The notes below the pieces were generated by a model. That model had not been told where the DNA came from. It did not search any database and saw only the letters and a list, made by a program, of their open reading frames with translations. A DNA stretch of 30,655 bases from QQVM01 sp035341855 (GTDB lineage Bacteria; Bacteroidota; Bacteroidia; AKYH767-A; 2013-40CM-41-45), in NCBI GenBank assembly GCA_035341855.1, contig DAOQWA010000036.1, positions 1 through 30,655 of the forward strand, written 5' to 3'. Made by a program: the position numbers and the translations under genes. Below are positions 1-8,413 of this stretch, piece by piece; position 1 is the stretch's first letter; each line of letters begins with the position of its first letter.

Positions 1-400
1 GAAGGATCCAGCGCAGCTAAATCCGAAATTGAAGACGCGGAGAAATAAAAAAGACTTGACTTTGGCATAGAAATCGCTGAGCGGAGCAGGAAGGAAGAGT
101 TTTTGGAAGCACTTTCGAAAACCTGGGCCTCAATGACTATTGGGTTTACCAATTATACATTGATTTAGGCTAAATATACATTGGTGAGACAAGTGCTTTG
201 ACTTTTAACATAGCTTTATTCCTTAAATAGCATTCAAAAACAGGGTTTTCTGCAATTAATTTATCGAAAATCTATATCAAAGAGATTTTATACTATGATA
301 GCGGAATTGTTGACTCCATACGAGTAAAATTGTAAAGTCAAATTGCCTATTTTGTCTGAGTTTATTATTTATTGTAGCATCTGTAAGTGGAATTAATCTG
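1..400. other. Leader region before the first gene; no gene recognised
   Basis: No convincing gene lies here. The first 48 bases are open on the plus strand (ending in ...IEDAEK and TAA), which could be the last 15 codons of an upstream gene cut by the window edge, but 15 open codons happen often by chance. Around 120-175 a short plus-strand stretch reads GLNDYWVYQLYIDLG before a stop, vaguely like the DYWVVKLD blade motif of the propeller genes downstream; it is too short to call. The last 200 bases are AT-rich and should hold the promoter of the 401-6319 gene group, but I found no clear -33/-7 pair. Confidence 0.4.
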
Positions 401-1729
401 ATGAAATTTGAACAACGAAAAATAAAGGTCCGATATACGTTGATTGCACTTTTCCTTTTCGCATTCGGCAATAACTCCTGCAAGAAGGATTCCGGGATTT
501 CAACAGCAGGTGAGCAAATCGAATGGATGCATGTTCTGGATGAAAATATTTCCGGTATTACAGAAGACGATACATTTCTCGGACAAAATGGTAAAGTGCT
601 GACCGATTCCGAAGATAATATTTACTTGTATTATTATTCCGAATTTCCCAAGCAAGCAGTTGTGATGAAGTGTGATCCCACGGGAACACTTGTCTGGAAG
701 AAGTCCTTTCCTGACTGCATTCCCATGGATATGGTCAGAAGAAACGACGGAAGTATTGTTTTAGCCGTGAGAGATTTACCGGGATACGAGCAGATATTCG
801 TTTTGTATGTTGTTCTTCCCAATGGCACGGTTAATTTGCATGGGGTTGTACAGACTTCAACCGGAGGTTCTGACGGAGTTCTGAGTGCTACGATGTGTGT
901 ACTGCCTGATGACGGACTCATTATTTCCGGAGTGTATTTGCAGTCATTTTTAGTTGGCTTTCCGTTAAGTCAGGAATCTTTTGTCGTGAAACTCAACCCT
1001 TCTTATGGTAAGGATTGGGCTGTGTTAACTGCATTCAATATCAGTCAACAAGCCAAACCGTCTTATGAACAAAATTCTGTTGTACCGCTTCCCGGTGGCA
1101 AGTTTCTGGCGGAGTTTTCATTTAAGGGAAATAAGATTCAGGCAGATAGTGTTTCTTACGGGATTTTAAGAGGAGTGATTAACGCTGATTCCGTCGATTA
1201 TGAAAGTTATATAATTGACCAAACAGGCTATGAAGTTCAATCGAGCGGAACAAAGAGTGGATATTATAATCAATATGGCGGAAGGCTTTTAGAAGACGGA
1301 TTTGGAGAATGGATCTATCATTATTCAGGAGCGGTTTCTCTGCTTACCGGTTTACCACTTGGATCGGATGTAGTAAATGGTTTTATCCGAATGAATAATG
1401 AGGGTGCCATCTTGGATACAATTCCGATGCCTCTGCCTATTGGCTACCGGGTTCTTTCCTGTACCAGAGGGAAAGGAAATTTTCTCTTGACTGCGTACAA
1501 GAAAGGTACGGTGGACGTGACAAGTGATTATTCAGCGTTTCAAACATTGTTTCTTACAGGCGACGGCGGATGGCAGACATCTAAATCATTTTCCTTCCAG
1601 GAATTCTATTCAGATTTTTTCCCTTCGACTGCAGCTACGAGTGACGGAGGTTTTATCATCATGGGAAAAATCCAGAGTTTCAGCGGACCAAATAATAAAC
1701 TGGTGTTGATTAAGTGGAAGGACAATTAA
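401..1729 (+). CDS. Probable lipoprotein with beta-propeller-like repeats
   Basis: A 442-aa exported protein of unknown function. The N-terminus has basic residues, a hydrophobic stretch (about residues 13-23) and Cys27 followed by KKD, the usual look of a Bacteroidota lipoprotein, although the residues before the Cys (N-N-S) fit the lipobox only loosely. The body carries spaced short motifs of the kind 'DSEDNIYLYY', 'DDGLIISGVY', 'SDGGFIIMGKI', typical of the inner strands of propeller blades that report a value and compare it with a text-like label. No enzyme motif is visible and there is no T9SS C-terminal domain, which fits lipid anchoring. The stop is 33 bp before the next gene on the same strand, so it is probably co-transcribed with the two seven-repeat propellers and the second lipoprotein at 5102. 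Confidence 0.8.
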   Translation: MKFEQRKIKVRYTLIALFLFAFGNNSCKKDSGISTAGEQIEWMHVLDENISGITEDDTFLGQNGKVLTDSEDNIYLYYYSEFPKQAVVMKCDPTGTLVWKKSFPDCIPMDMVRRNDGSIVLAVRDLPGYEQIFVLYVVLPNGTVNLHGVVQTSTGGSDGVLSATMCVLPDDGLIISGVYLQSFLVGFPLSQESFVVKLNPSYGKDWAVLTAFNISQQAKPSYEQNSVVPLPGGKFLAEFSFKGNKIQADSVSYGILRGVINADSVDYESYIIDQTGYEVQSSGTKSGYYNQYGGRLLEDGFGEWIYHYSGAVSLLTGLPLGSDVVNGFIRMNNEGAILDTIPMPLPIGYRVLSCTRGKGNFLLTAYKKGTVDVTSDYSAFQTLFLTGDGGWQTSKSFSFQEFYSDFFPSTAATSDGGFIIMGKIQSFSGPNNKLVLIKWKDN

Positions 1730-1762
1730 TTAAATAATTAGGAATCATAATTAATATCATAT

Positions 1763-3409
1763 ATGGCTATGAAAATTACATTACTCGCGATTGCATTCAA
1801 TATAATTAGTATTCTTAAAGTGACAGGACAACCGACTATTCAATGGCAAGTATCTCTAGGCGGATCTTTGGTTGATCAGATTGACCAGGGAAATGTAATT
1901 AATAATAATATGGCTGCAACAGTGGATGGCGGTGTGATTATTGCCGGTCATTCTTTTTCGAACGATGGCGATGTAACCGGTCATCATGGTCTGAGCGGCA
2001 CCAGTGATTACTGGGTAGTGAAACTGGATAGCAGCGGCAGCATTGAATGGCAGAAGTCGTTAGGCGGTTCGTTCGACGAAGTGGCAAAGAGTGTGTTCCA
2101 GACACAGGATGGCGGATATATCATTTGCGGAGATTCTTATTCTGACGATGGAGATGTCTCCGGTCATCACGATTCTACGAATACAACTGATGCCTGGGTA
2201 GTTAAGCTTGATGCCATTGGAAATATTGAATGGGAACATTCTTATGGAGGCAGTGATTTTGAAACTGCTTCTCATATAGAACAGACTACCGATGGCGGAT
2301 ATGTCTTTACAGGTGATAGCAGGTCATCTGACGGCGATGTTTCCATCAACAAGGGATCACTTGATTTCTGGGTGGTTAAACTTGATAGTGTTGGAACAAT
2401 TGAATGGGAAAAATCGCTTGGTGGTTCGGGAGCTGAGAGGGCATATAATTTTTGCCAGACTTTTGACGGAAGCTTCCTTGTTTGCGGGACTACTACATCT
2501 AATGACAGTGATATCACTTTCAACGCGCATCCGGGTTTTCTTTGGGACATTTGGCTTATAAAACTGGATAGTACAGGAAATAAGGAATGGGACAAATGTT
2601 ATGGTGGATCTTCTCTGGATTGGGGATATAATATAAGGCAAACTGCTGATTCAGGGTATGTCCTTTGTTCAGCAACAAGCTCAACCGATGACGATATAGT
2701 CGGTAATCATGGTGGAACGGATATTTGGTTGGCCAGACTTGATTCTGTTGGCAACATCCGGTGGTCCAAATGTTACGGTGGAACTTCCAGCGAGCAAGCT
2801 AAATCTGTCAGGGAGACTCCTGACAAAGGATATTTGATTTCCGGGTCAACTGAAAGTTCCGATGGTGATGTATCCTCAGCTATAGGCGTTCAAGACTGTT
2901 GGATCGTGAAGACTGATAGCATGGGCACGATTGAATGGGAAAAGACCTATGGTGGTACCGGGAGGGAAAATATGGCCGCTGCAGTACCTGCCTCTAATGC
3001 AGGTTATTTCTTTGTCGGTGAATCGAGTTCGAACGATATAGATGTTGCCGGTCATCATGGCGCCTTGAGTGATAATGATATTTGGGCTGTCAGACTGAAT
3101 TCGCTTACAACGAATATTGATATGCTCTTTGATGAGATTTCAGCAATGATGGTTACTCCAAATCCAATAAGTTCAACAGCTGTGATTTCATTTAACCTGG
3201 ATCAAAATGAAAATGTGGTGATTGACATTCTGGATGTCATGGGTAAGAAGATTAAGTCGCTGGTTAATGAGCAAATGAATGCCGGGAAACATGAGTTTGC
3301 CTGGAATCCCCGCTCAGAAAATTCAAACCTTAGTTCAGGAACCTATTTCATTCAGATAAAAACTTCAAATCATTCACTCTCTCAAAGAGTAGTTCTCATA
3401 AACCGATAG
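1763..3409 (+). CDS. T9SS-exported seven-repeat beta-propeller protein
   Basis: A 548-aa secreted protein. Residues 1-22 form a signal peptide cleaved before Gln23 (VTG|QPTIQWQ). The body is seven repeats of about 60 residues, each opening with a 'YGGS/LGGS' turn followed by charged residues, then 'QTxDGGYIxxG', 'SxDGDVxGHHG', and 'DxWVVKLDSxGxIEW'. The seven openings read GGSLVD, GGSFDE, GGSDFE, GGSGAE, GGSSLD, GGTSSE and GGTGRE, so a single seven-bladed propeller is the natural reading. The last 85 or so residues (from TPNPISS, through 'DVMGKKIKSL' to 'GTYFIQI...RVVLINR') are a T9SS type A sorting domain, so the protein should cross the outer membrane and be attached or released. A second ATG two codons in (1769) is equally possible as start. 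It is a tandem paralogue of the next gene, 25 bp downstream. Ligand unknown. Confidence 0.88.
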   Translation: MAMKITLLAIAFNIISILKVTGQPTIQWQVSLGGSLVDQIDQGNVINNNMAATVDGGVIIAGHSFSNDGDVTGHHGLSGTSDYWVVKLDSSGSIEWQKSLGGSFDEVAKSVFQTQDGGYIICGDSYSDDGDVSGHHDSTNTTDAWVVKLDAIGNIEWEHSYGGSDFETASHIEQTTDGGYVFTGDSRSSDGDVSINKGSLDFWVVKLDSVGTIEWEKSLGGSGAERAYNFCQTFDGSFLVCGTTTSNDSDITFNAHPGFLWDIWLIKLDSTGNKEWDKCYGGSSLDWGYNIRQTADSGYVLCSATSSTDDDIVGNHGGTDIWLARLDSVGNIRWSKCYGGTSSEQAKSVRETPDKGYLISGSTESSDGDVSSAIGVQDCWIVKTDSMGTIEWEKTYGGTGRENMAAAVPASNAGYFFVGESSSNDIDVAGHHGALSDNDIWAVRLNSLTTNIDMLFDEISAMMVTPNPISSTAVISFNLDQNENVVIDILDVMGKKIKSLVNEQMNAGKHEFAWNPRSENSNLSSGTYFIQIKTSNHSLSQRVVLINR

Positions 3410-3434
3410 ATCGAAAAGATAAATTCTACACATC

Positions 3435-5060
3435 ATGAAGCGTTCAAAAATACTCCTTCAACTTATTATTTGCTTATGTTTTTCTCTTGTACTAACAGCG
3501 CAACCGGCTATTCAATGGCAGAATTCCTATGGGGGAACCCTCGGTGATGGCCTGAGCCAGGGAAATGCGCAGCACGACCAGATCGAGCCTACTCCAGATG
3601 GCGGGTTCATTATTGGTGGGTATTCTTATTCCAATGATGGTGATGTTACCGGTCATCATGGGCTGACAAGCACCCTTGATTGTTGGGTTGTGAAGTTGGA
3701 TAGCCTTGGTAGTATTGAATGGCAGCGCTCTTACGGCGGATCGGAGGATGAAAATATTCAATGTATTAAACCCACCAGCAATGGCGGCTATATCTTCAGC
3801 GCAAACACCAATTCAATTGATGGTGATGTCACCGGTTTCAATGGCGGCATTTTCGATACATGGGTGGTGAAGCTTGATTCAATCGGAAATATCGAATGGG
3901 AACAGGCTGTTGGAGGATCTTCAGGCGATCATGGTCGTTCTGTTTGCGAAACATACGATGGTGGATTTTTATTAGGTACACAAACCGCTTCCAACGACAG
4001 CGATGTTGCAGGGAATCATGGCGGCAGTGACATATGGTTGGTGAAATTCGATGCATTTGGAATGATGCAATGGCAAAAATGCATTGGGGGAACAGCTAAC
4101 GATGGAGCTTATACGGTTCGGGAAACGGACGATCATGGCTTTGTACTTGCAGGAGAGACCAGTTCCACAGATGGCGATTTCATCGGGAACATTGGCTCAC
4201 CTTTAGGTTCGGCATTTATTTTAAAGACTGATTCAACAGGAAATGTGGAGTGGTTTAATACTTTTGGCGGAAGTTCATTGGATTTTGGTCGCGAAGTTTA
4301 TCCTACTGCCGATGGGGGTTATATTCTTGGAGCTTCAACGGCATCTGGTGACTTACCCGGAGCAAATGGTAGTCTTGATTATTATCTTGTTAAAGTCGAT
4401 AGTGTTGGCAACCTGGTTTGGCACAATTGCTATGGCGGAACGCAGGGTGAATTCTTCAAATCTGCACGACCTACAAGCGACGGTGGCTTTGTTTTAATAG
4501 GGTCTGCAATGTCTAACGACAGCGACCTTACTAATAATTATGGCTCAGGTGATGTCTGGATTCTTAAGCTTGATGCAGCCGGGGATATTGATTGGCAACG
4601 TAGCTATGGAGGATCGGAAAATGATGATGGAACAAGCATAGTACAAACCTCTGACGGAGGATTTATTGTCGGAGCTGAATCCCATTCCAATGACTTTGAT
4701 GTCAGTGGCCACCATGGAGCATTATCAGAACCGGACTTCTGGGTAATGAAACTGGGATCTTTTACCACCAAAGTTTCGGAGCCTGAAGACAAGGCCTTGT
4801 CTCTTATTGTTTCACCTAATCCTGCTCAATCATCTGCTTTGATCACTTTCACTCTTAAACATTCGGAATTTATTTCCTTGTCCCTTTTCGACCTGCAAGG
4901 AAGGTTCATTTCAAAACTTAAAGATGGAATTCTGCCATCAGGAAATCACTCCTTTGAGTGGAATATTGACAATGACGATAATGTACCCAACGGAATTTAT
5001 TTCGTCAGGTTCAATAATGGAGACAAGGAACAAAATGTAAAATTAGTTGTGTGCAGATAG
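3435..5060 (+). CDS. T9SS-exported seven-repeat beta-propeller protein (paralogue)
   Basis: A 541-aa protein with the same architecture as the preceding gene: signal peptide cleaved before Gln (VLTA|QPAIQWQ), seven repeats opening GGTLGD, GGSEDE, GGSSGD, GGTAND, GGSSLD, GGTQGE and GGSEND, and a T9SS type A sorting domain (SPNPAQSSALITF ... 'DLQGRFISKL' ... 'NGIYFVRF' ... KLVVCR). Repeat motifs are shared with the neighbour almost word for word ('VTGHHGL', 'CWVVKLDS'), so the pair arose by duplication, but the blades have diverged in loop length and in the acidic residues after GGS/GGT. The gene is 25 bp downstream of its paralogue and 41 bp upstream of a lipoprotein gene, consistent with one operon. 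Function is not known; such proteins are usually thought to bind carbohydrate or protein partners at the surface. Confidence 0.88.
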   Translation: MKRSKILLQLIICLCFSLVLTAQPAIQWQNSYGGTLGDGLSQGNAQHDQIEPTPDGGFIIGGYSYSNDGDVTGHHGLTSTLDCWVVKLDSLGSIEWQRSYGGSEDENIQCIKPTSNGGYIFSANTNSIDGDVTGFNGGIFDTWVVKLDSIGNIEWEQAVGGSSGDHGRSVCETYDGGFLLGTQTASNDSDVAGNHGGSDIWLVKFDAFGMMQWQKCIGGTANDGAYTVRETDDHGFVLAGETSSTDGDFIGNIGSPLGSAFILKTDSTGNVEWFNTFGGSSLDFGREVYPTADGGYILGASTASGDLPGANGSLDYYLVKVDSVGNLVWHNCYGGTQGEFFKSARPTSDGGFVLIGSAMSNDSDLTNNYGSGDVWILKLDAAGDIDWQRSYGGSENDDGTSIVQTSDGGFIVGAESHSNDFDVSGHHGALSEPDFWVMKLGSFTTKVSEPEDKALSLIVSPNPAQSSALITFTLKHSEFISLSLFDLQGRFISKLKDGILPSGNHSFEWNIDNDDNVPNGIYFVRFNNGDKEQNVKLVVCR

Positions 5061-5101
5061 TATAATGCCTGTTCATAGAAAACAATATTAAATGCCTGTC
5101 T

Positions 5102-6319
5102 ATGCTTAAAAGGGTTCTATATTTCTTTTGTTTGGCATCTATTGTCTTCTCCTGTAAGAAGGACGATCTCACCGGCGGTTCTAATTCTTCCATCAAGGTG
5201 ATTTCTACAGTGACCGAGCCTAAACAAGTGAAGCTGGTTTCTTCGAATGACGGAACATTACTTGCCTTGTCGACCTCCGGAGATCTCATTGTACCTGCTT
5301 CCCATCAGGAACTCATCTTGATTAATGCCGGCGGAGTAGTGCAGCGCAGGATCTCTCTTTCCGATACTTTGTTCCAACACATGAGTGCTGTAAGGGGTAT
5401 CAATGGTGGCTTCTTCGTCTGTGGAACCTCTAATACGTTCTCCTATATCGCTATTTATTATCTCGATGATTCAGGCGAGAAATTATGGTCAAAGTCATTC
5501 ACCGTTAAATTCGGAACAAGCCTGAATGAACCGGTAGCGAAGATCAGTCCCGATAATTATTACCAGGTAATGTACCAGTCCTATGGATCGGGTTATTATA
5601 TATGGAAAGGAGATGCCGATGGCAATGAGGTATCCAACATTAAGTTTCCTACGCCCAATGCAGTTCATTATGGTTCCGGACTGAATTACGGTGAACGTTA
5701 TTCGGATTTTTTTCAGGTAAATGATACATTGATCATCGCTCAGGGAATAACAATCGACCGCTATGAAAGCGACATTGAAAATTGTTTTCTTCGTGCGGTA
5801 AATGAAAACATGGTCAAGAAATGGTATTCCGATAATTATGATTCCACTCACATGGAATCAGGTGCCGGCCTTGCCTATATCAATGATAAGATCATCTTGT
5901 TCGGATCAAAAGCTGATAATCAATACTACGAATACTACGGAGATGTCTTCGCGAGGACCTATTCCACGTCCGGCGATTTCGAAGGAGAAATCGTCTATCC
6001 CAAAGTAGGGGGCTCGGACACACGCATTCGGCAAAGCACTCCATCGCCAGACGGAGGATTTCTTCTTGTCGGTAGTAATAACCAGTATTCGCAGGGAGAA
6101 TTAGTTTCTCCAAATAATATAGTGCTGATAAAACTTGATCATAATGCAGTCTTTAACTGGGCACGATCAATTGAAACTGATTCTCCATCCAAAGGATTTG
6201 ATGCCGTTTATCTTGCCGATGGCACAATCGGGTTGATCGGCTTGCTGAAAGAGAAAGAGAATGCGAATAAAATAGTATACATGCATCTGGATGCATCCGG
6301 AGTGATTGTCAATAATTGA
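5102..6319 (+). CDS. Surface lipoprotein with beta-propeller-like repeats
   Basis: A 405-aa lipoprotein. The signal sequence MLKRVLYFFCLASIVFSC ends in a lipobox (V-F-S-Cys18) and is followed at once by K-K-D-D. In Bacteroidota a Lys followed by two acidic residues just after the lipid-bearing Cys is a known export signal that sends lipoproteins to the outer face of the outer membrane, so surface exposure is likely. The rest has propeller-like units ('INGGFFVCGTS', 'PDGGFLLVGSN', 'ADGTIGLIGLL') alternating with 'YLDDSGEKLWSKS' style strands. It resembles the lipoprotein at 401 in type and in position at the edge of the propeller pair, but the sequences are not close. No catalytic motif seen. 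It ends the four-gene group; the next 460 bp hold no intact gene. Confidence 0.82.
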   Translation: MLKRVLYFFCLASIVFSCKKDDLTGGSNSSIKVISTVTEPKQVKLVSSNDGTLLALSTSGDLIVPASHQELILINAGGVVQRRISLSDTLFQHMSAVRGINGGFFVCGTSNTFSYIAIYYLDDSGEKLWSKSFTVKFGTSLNEPVAKISPDNYYQVMYQSYGSGYYIWKGDADGNEVSNIKFPTPNAVHYGSGLNYGERYSDFFQVNDTLIIAQGITIDRYESDIENCFLRAVNENMVKKWYSDNYDSTHMESGAGLAYINDKIILFGSKADNQYYEYYGDVFARTYSTSGDFEGEIVYPKVGGSDTRIRQSTPSPDGGFLLVGSNNQYSQGELVSPNNIVLIKLDHNAVFNWARSIETDSPSKGFDAVYLADGTIGLIGLLKEKENANKIVYMHLDASGVIVNN

Positions 6320-6339
6320 AACAGGCTTATATTTTACCA

Positions 6340-6370
6340 GCTGCGACAGACCTCACTCTAAACTTTTCTT
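6340..6370. repeat. 31-bp direct repeat, copy 1
   Basis: This 31-bp stretch (starting GCTGCGACAGACC and ending TTTTCTT) recurs in the same orientation at 7471-7501 with two differences in 31. A shorter and less similar relative (core GACCTCGCTCTAAAC) is at 14094-14108. On the minus strand it covers the stop codon and last residues of a decayed reading frame (6358-6504), so it may be a remnant of a duplicated gene end rather than a recombination site. Confidence 0.75.
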
Positions 6371-6504
6371 TTAGCCAAATAAAGAATAATCCGGACTGCT
6401 TCGACGGACATTCGTCCGTTGTTTTGAGCTGTGTAATATTCATTCACCATAAAATGCTCATCGTGTTTAATAACCGCTAATATTTGTTGAGGAGCAATTA
6501 AGGA
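6358..6504 (-). pseudogene. Decayed reading frame beside the transposase remnant
   Basis: The minus strand is open for 48 codons up to a TAG at 6360-6358 and reads like real protein: it contains KHDEHFMVNEYYTAQNN, GRMSVEAVRIILYLAKRKV. There is no start codon: the frame is closed upstream by a TAA at 6507-6505. I do not recognise the family. It overlaps the 3' end of the transposase remnant in another frame, so the two pieces have probably been joined by deletion. A perfect 6-bp inverted repeat with a 4-nt loop (6404-6419, ACGGAC-ATTC-GTCCGT) lies inside it, but it falls on ordinary codons. Confidence 0.45.
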
Positions 6505-6754
6505 TTAAAGAAATTATTAGCCGAACATTAATAAACGGAGGAGTTAAACAATCAATCTCCAAAACATTTGGTATTCCGTAATAATTTGGAGCAGAGCTAA
6601 AAAGATAATCCTGTTCATTGTAAACAATTTTGTCAACAACCGGATTACGATGTATATATTTCAGTTTTTGCCATGTCATTTTTTCGCCCGCTCGGTGGGC
6701 TGTTGTGTTAAAGCCAATGCGCAGGCTCATTCCACCCATGCAAGGTATTGCCAA
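6467..6754 (-). pseudogene. Remnant of a REP-associated tyrosine transposase (IS200-like, Y1_Tnp)
   Basis: The middle of this minus-strand frame (about 6555-6675) reads KLKYIHRNPVVDKIV then EQDYLFSSAPNYYG. That is the C-terminal signature of REP-associated tyrosine transposases ('YIHxNPVRAGIV ... YxYSSAxNY'), whose full proteins are about 150-220 aa. The catalytic HUH and Tyr parts are missing: upstream of the match the frame reads unrelated residues, and after the match it drifts into low-quality sequence. It is therefore a 5'-truncated remnant that cannot act. It marks this gap as a former site of IS200-type activity and lies between the two copies of a 31-bp direct repeat. Confidence 0.72.
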
Positions 6755-6783
6755 TTATCCTTATCTTTCCCAAAAATTTACAC

Positions 6784-7353
6784 ATGAAAAAACTCCTTCT
6801 CATTTCCACACTTATAATTCCTTTATTCGCCATGGCCCAGGTCTGCCAGGTGAGCATTACACATGTGATTAACGGCAATCAGGTGCAGTATTTTGGAAGT
6901 TGTCCTGATAACCCGGACATGTGGTCGTGGTTTTTTAATGGTGGTACGCCAACCACTTCTAACCAGCAGAATCCCGTCGTGACCTATAGCGTACCGGGTA
7001 CGTACTATACGGGTTTGTCTGTTAGCGGAGGGCCCAACAACTGCTCGGCTTCGCTTTCCTCGACCACGGATTCGGTGGTTATTATAAGCACGGACATCAA
7101 CCGTCCGGAAAAGGGCAGCATAAGCTGGCTGAACAACCAAGCCCTCCTCATTCGCTCCTCTATGCCCTCATCCGCACTCATTGAATTATTCGACCTCTCC
7201 GGCCGGTATCTTGAAACGGTGTTCCACGGCAGGATCCAAACTGGGGAGAACGAAATCCATCTGAACACTGGTGCTCTTCCGGCGGGAATCTATGTTCTCC
7301 GTTTGAAGTCGGGCGATGAAATCTATCCTATGCGGCTGGTTGTGCAGCGCTGA
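6784..7353 (+). CDS. Small PKD-like T9SS-exported protein
   Basis: A 189-aa secreted protein. I start it at ATG 6784 (MKKLLLISTLIIPLF), which gives a normal signal peptide cleaved AMA|QVCQ; the frame is open 12 codons further up but that part is not protein-like. Residues from about 20 to 85 look like a PKD-type domain ('WSWFFNGGTPTTSNQQNPVV', 'YSVPGTYYTGLSV'), a fold common in secreted adhesive proteins. The last 75 residues are a T9SS sorting domain ('LIELFDLSGRYLETV', 'LPAGIYVLRLKSGDEIYPMR', 'LVVQR'), though without a clear PNP motif. The gene is more G+C-rich (52-60% over the lines counted) than its neighbours (about 43%) and uses codons accordingly, so it may be a late arrival. It lies between the two copies of the 31-bp direct repeat with the transposase remnant. 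Confidence 0.82.
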   Translation: MKKLLLISTLIIPLFAMAQVCQVSITHVINGNQVQYFGSCPDNPDMWSWFFNGGTPTTSNQQNPVVTYSVPGTYYTGLSVSGGPNNCSASLSSTTDSVVIISTDINRPEKGSISWLNNQALLIRSSMPSSALIELFDLSGRYLETVFHGRIQTGENEIHLNTGALPAGIYVLRLKSGDEIYPMRLVVQR

Positions 7354-7470
7354 TGGCTTATCGAAGAAGACAATTACGACCTAAAGCCGGAATTGATTTT
7401 GACTTTACTCTTGATGAATTTACTGAAAGTGTCTCCGCCTGTGACTTATAGCTAAGCTACCGTCCTCCCG

Positions 7471-7501
7471 GCTGCGATAGACTTCACTCTAAACTTTTCT
7501 T
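7471..7501. repeat. 31-bp direct repeat, copy 2
   Basis: Same orientation as 6340-6370, 29 of 31 bases identical. The two copies are 1131 bp apart and bracket the transposase remnant and the G+C-rich T9SS gene. Homology to the minus-strand frame seen at copy 1 fades after about 35 bp, with a one-base deletion. Confidence 0.75.
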
Positions 7502-7579
7502 AATATTTGAAAAAAGATGAAAGGTTCAGTTTGGGGTATTGAGTCCGTAACAGTTGGTTAATCCTAGCAAGGGATCGGA

Positions 7580-7610
7580 TTTGGTTTAATCGTATAATTA
7601 ATTAATTTTA
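7580..7610 (+). promoter_or_regulatory. Candidate Bacteroidota promoter for the 7651 gene
   Basis: TTTG at 7580-7583, a 19-bp spacer, and TAATTTTA at 7603-7610 match the Bacteroidota consensus TTTG-N19-TAnnTTTG with one mismatch in the -7 box. The predicted transcript would begin near 7617, giving a leader of about 34 nt before the ATG. Confidence 0.45.
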
Positions 7611-7650
7611 TACTGAAATAGATCGGGCTATTAATCAAAACACAGAGCAT

Positions 7651-8172
7651 ATGAAAACGAAAATATTTTTTCTCTGGTTGTTTCTGCTTTCAGTCACACA
7701 ATATGTCGGAGCACAATCACTTGCACCAATAGTTCTTTCTCCTGCAGGAAGCTACCAGAGTAATGGAGGGCATTCTCTTTCACAAACGGTCGGAGAGATG
7801 ACCATGGTTCAAACTTTTTCCTCAGGAGCTTCAATCCTCACACAAGGCATGCAGCAGCCGCAAAGTGGTTCTGTAAGGGTTCCGGAATATCCAAACGCCG
7901 CTTATTCCATGGAAGTATTTCCGAATCCCGGTAGAGGGAATTTTTATATCGATTTTAAAACTCCATCAGCAGCTAGTGTTCGCATTCGTGTCTTGGATAT
8001 AATCGGACAGATGGTTAAAAGAGAAGAAGTTCAAAATCTTACAGGTGACCAGCGGCAAGCGCTCGATTTGACAGGCATGCGAAATGGAGCCTATATGGTT
8101 CAGGTTATCTTAACAGACGCTTCAGGAAGCGAAATGTTTCGTAAGACAGTACAGCTTCAGCTTATAAAATAA
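7651..8172 (+). CDS. Small T9SS-exported protein with a 'TVGE/LTQG' module
   Basis: A 173-aa secreted protein. Signal peptide residues 1-21, cleaved VGA|QSLAP. Residues 22-75 form a compact module with the pattern 'SPAGSY...GGHSLSQTVGEM', 'QTFSSGASILTQGMQQP'. The same module is at the N-terminus of the protein at 26221 and, more distantly, 27476. Residues 88-173 are a T9SS type A sorting domain (EVFPNPGRGNFYIDF ... 'RVLDIIGQMVKREE' ... 'NGAYMVQVIL' ... TVQLQLIK). It precedes, on the same strand and 241 bp away, a tail-fibre-like protein that has no sorting domain; equivalent pairings occur at 26-30 kb. What the module binds is unknown; an anchoring or assembly role for the neighbour is my inference. 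Confidence 0.85.
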   Translation: MKTKIFFLWLFLLSVTQYVGAQSLAPIVLSPAGSYQSNGGHSLSQTVGEMTMVQTFSSGASILTQGMQQPQSGSVRVPEYPNAAYSMEVFPNPGRGNFYIDFKTPSAASVRIRVLDIIGQMVKREEVQNLTGDQRQALDLTGMRNGAYMVQVILTDASGSEMFRKTVQLQLIK

Positions 8173-8413
8173 TAATGGTGTATAGCTCATGATTTAAGTG
8201 GTAAACCGGAGTTAACTGATCCACATAGATTACAGGCAATTGTAAATGATTCAATAGTATTTTTAGCTAATATGCATGGATTCCACTAAATATCTTGATA
8301 TCCACTTCCTGGTCATTCACGAATAAAATTATGAAACAGTAGCGAGGATTTAGTAAATCTCGAACTAACACCTAATCACATATAAAAACATTCAAATTTT
8401 AAAAACATATAAC

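Noticed and set aside
6748..6783. Longer N-terminus for the PKD-like T9SS gene
   Set aside because: The ATG at 6784 gives a clean signal peptide; the upstream 12 codons would place charged residues before it and overlap the transposase remnant.
8342..8364. Hairpin GCGAGGATTTAGTAAATCTCG upstream of the 585-aa gene, split as arms around AGT
   Set aside because: The arms need a bulge and the stem is AT-rich; no conserved role can be inferred.
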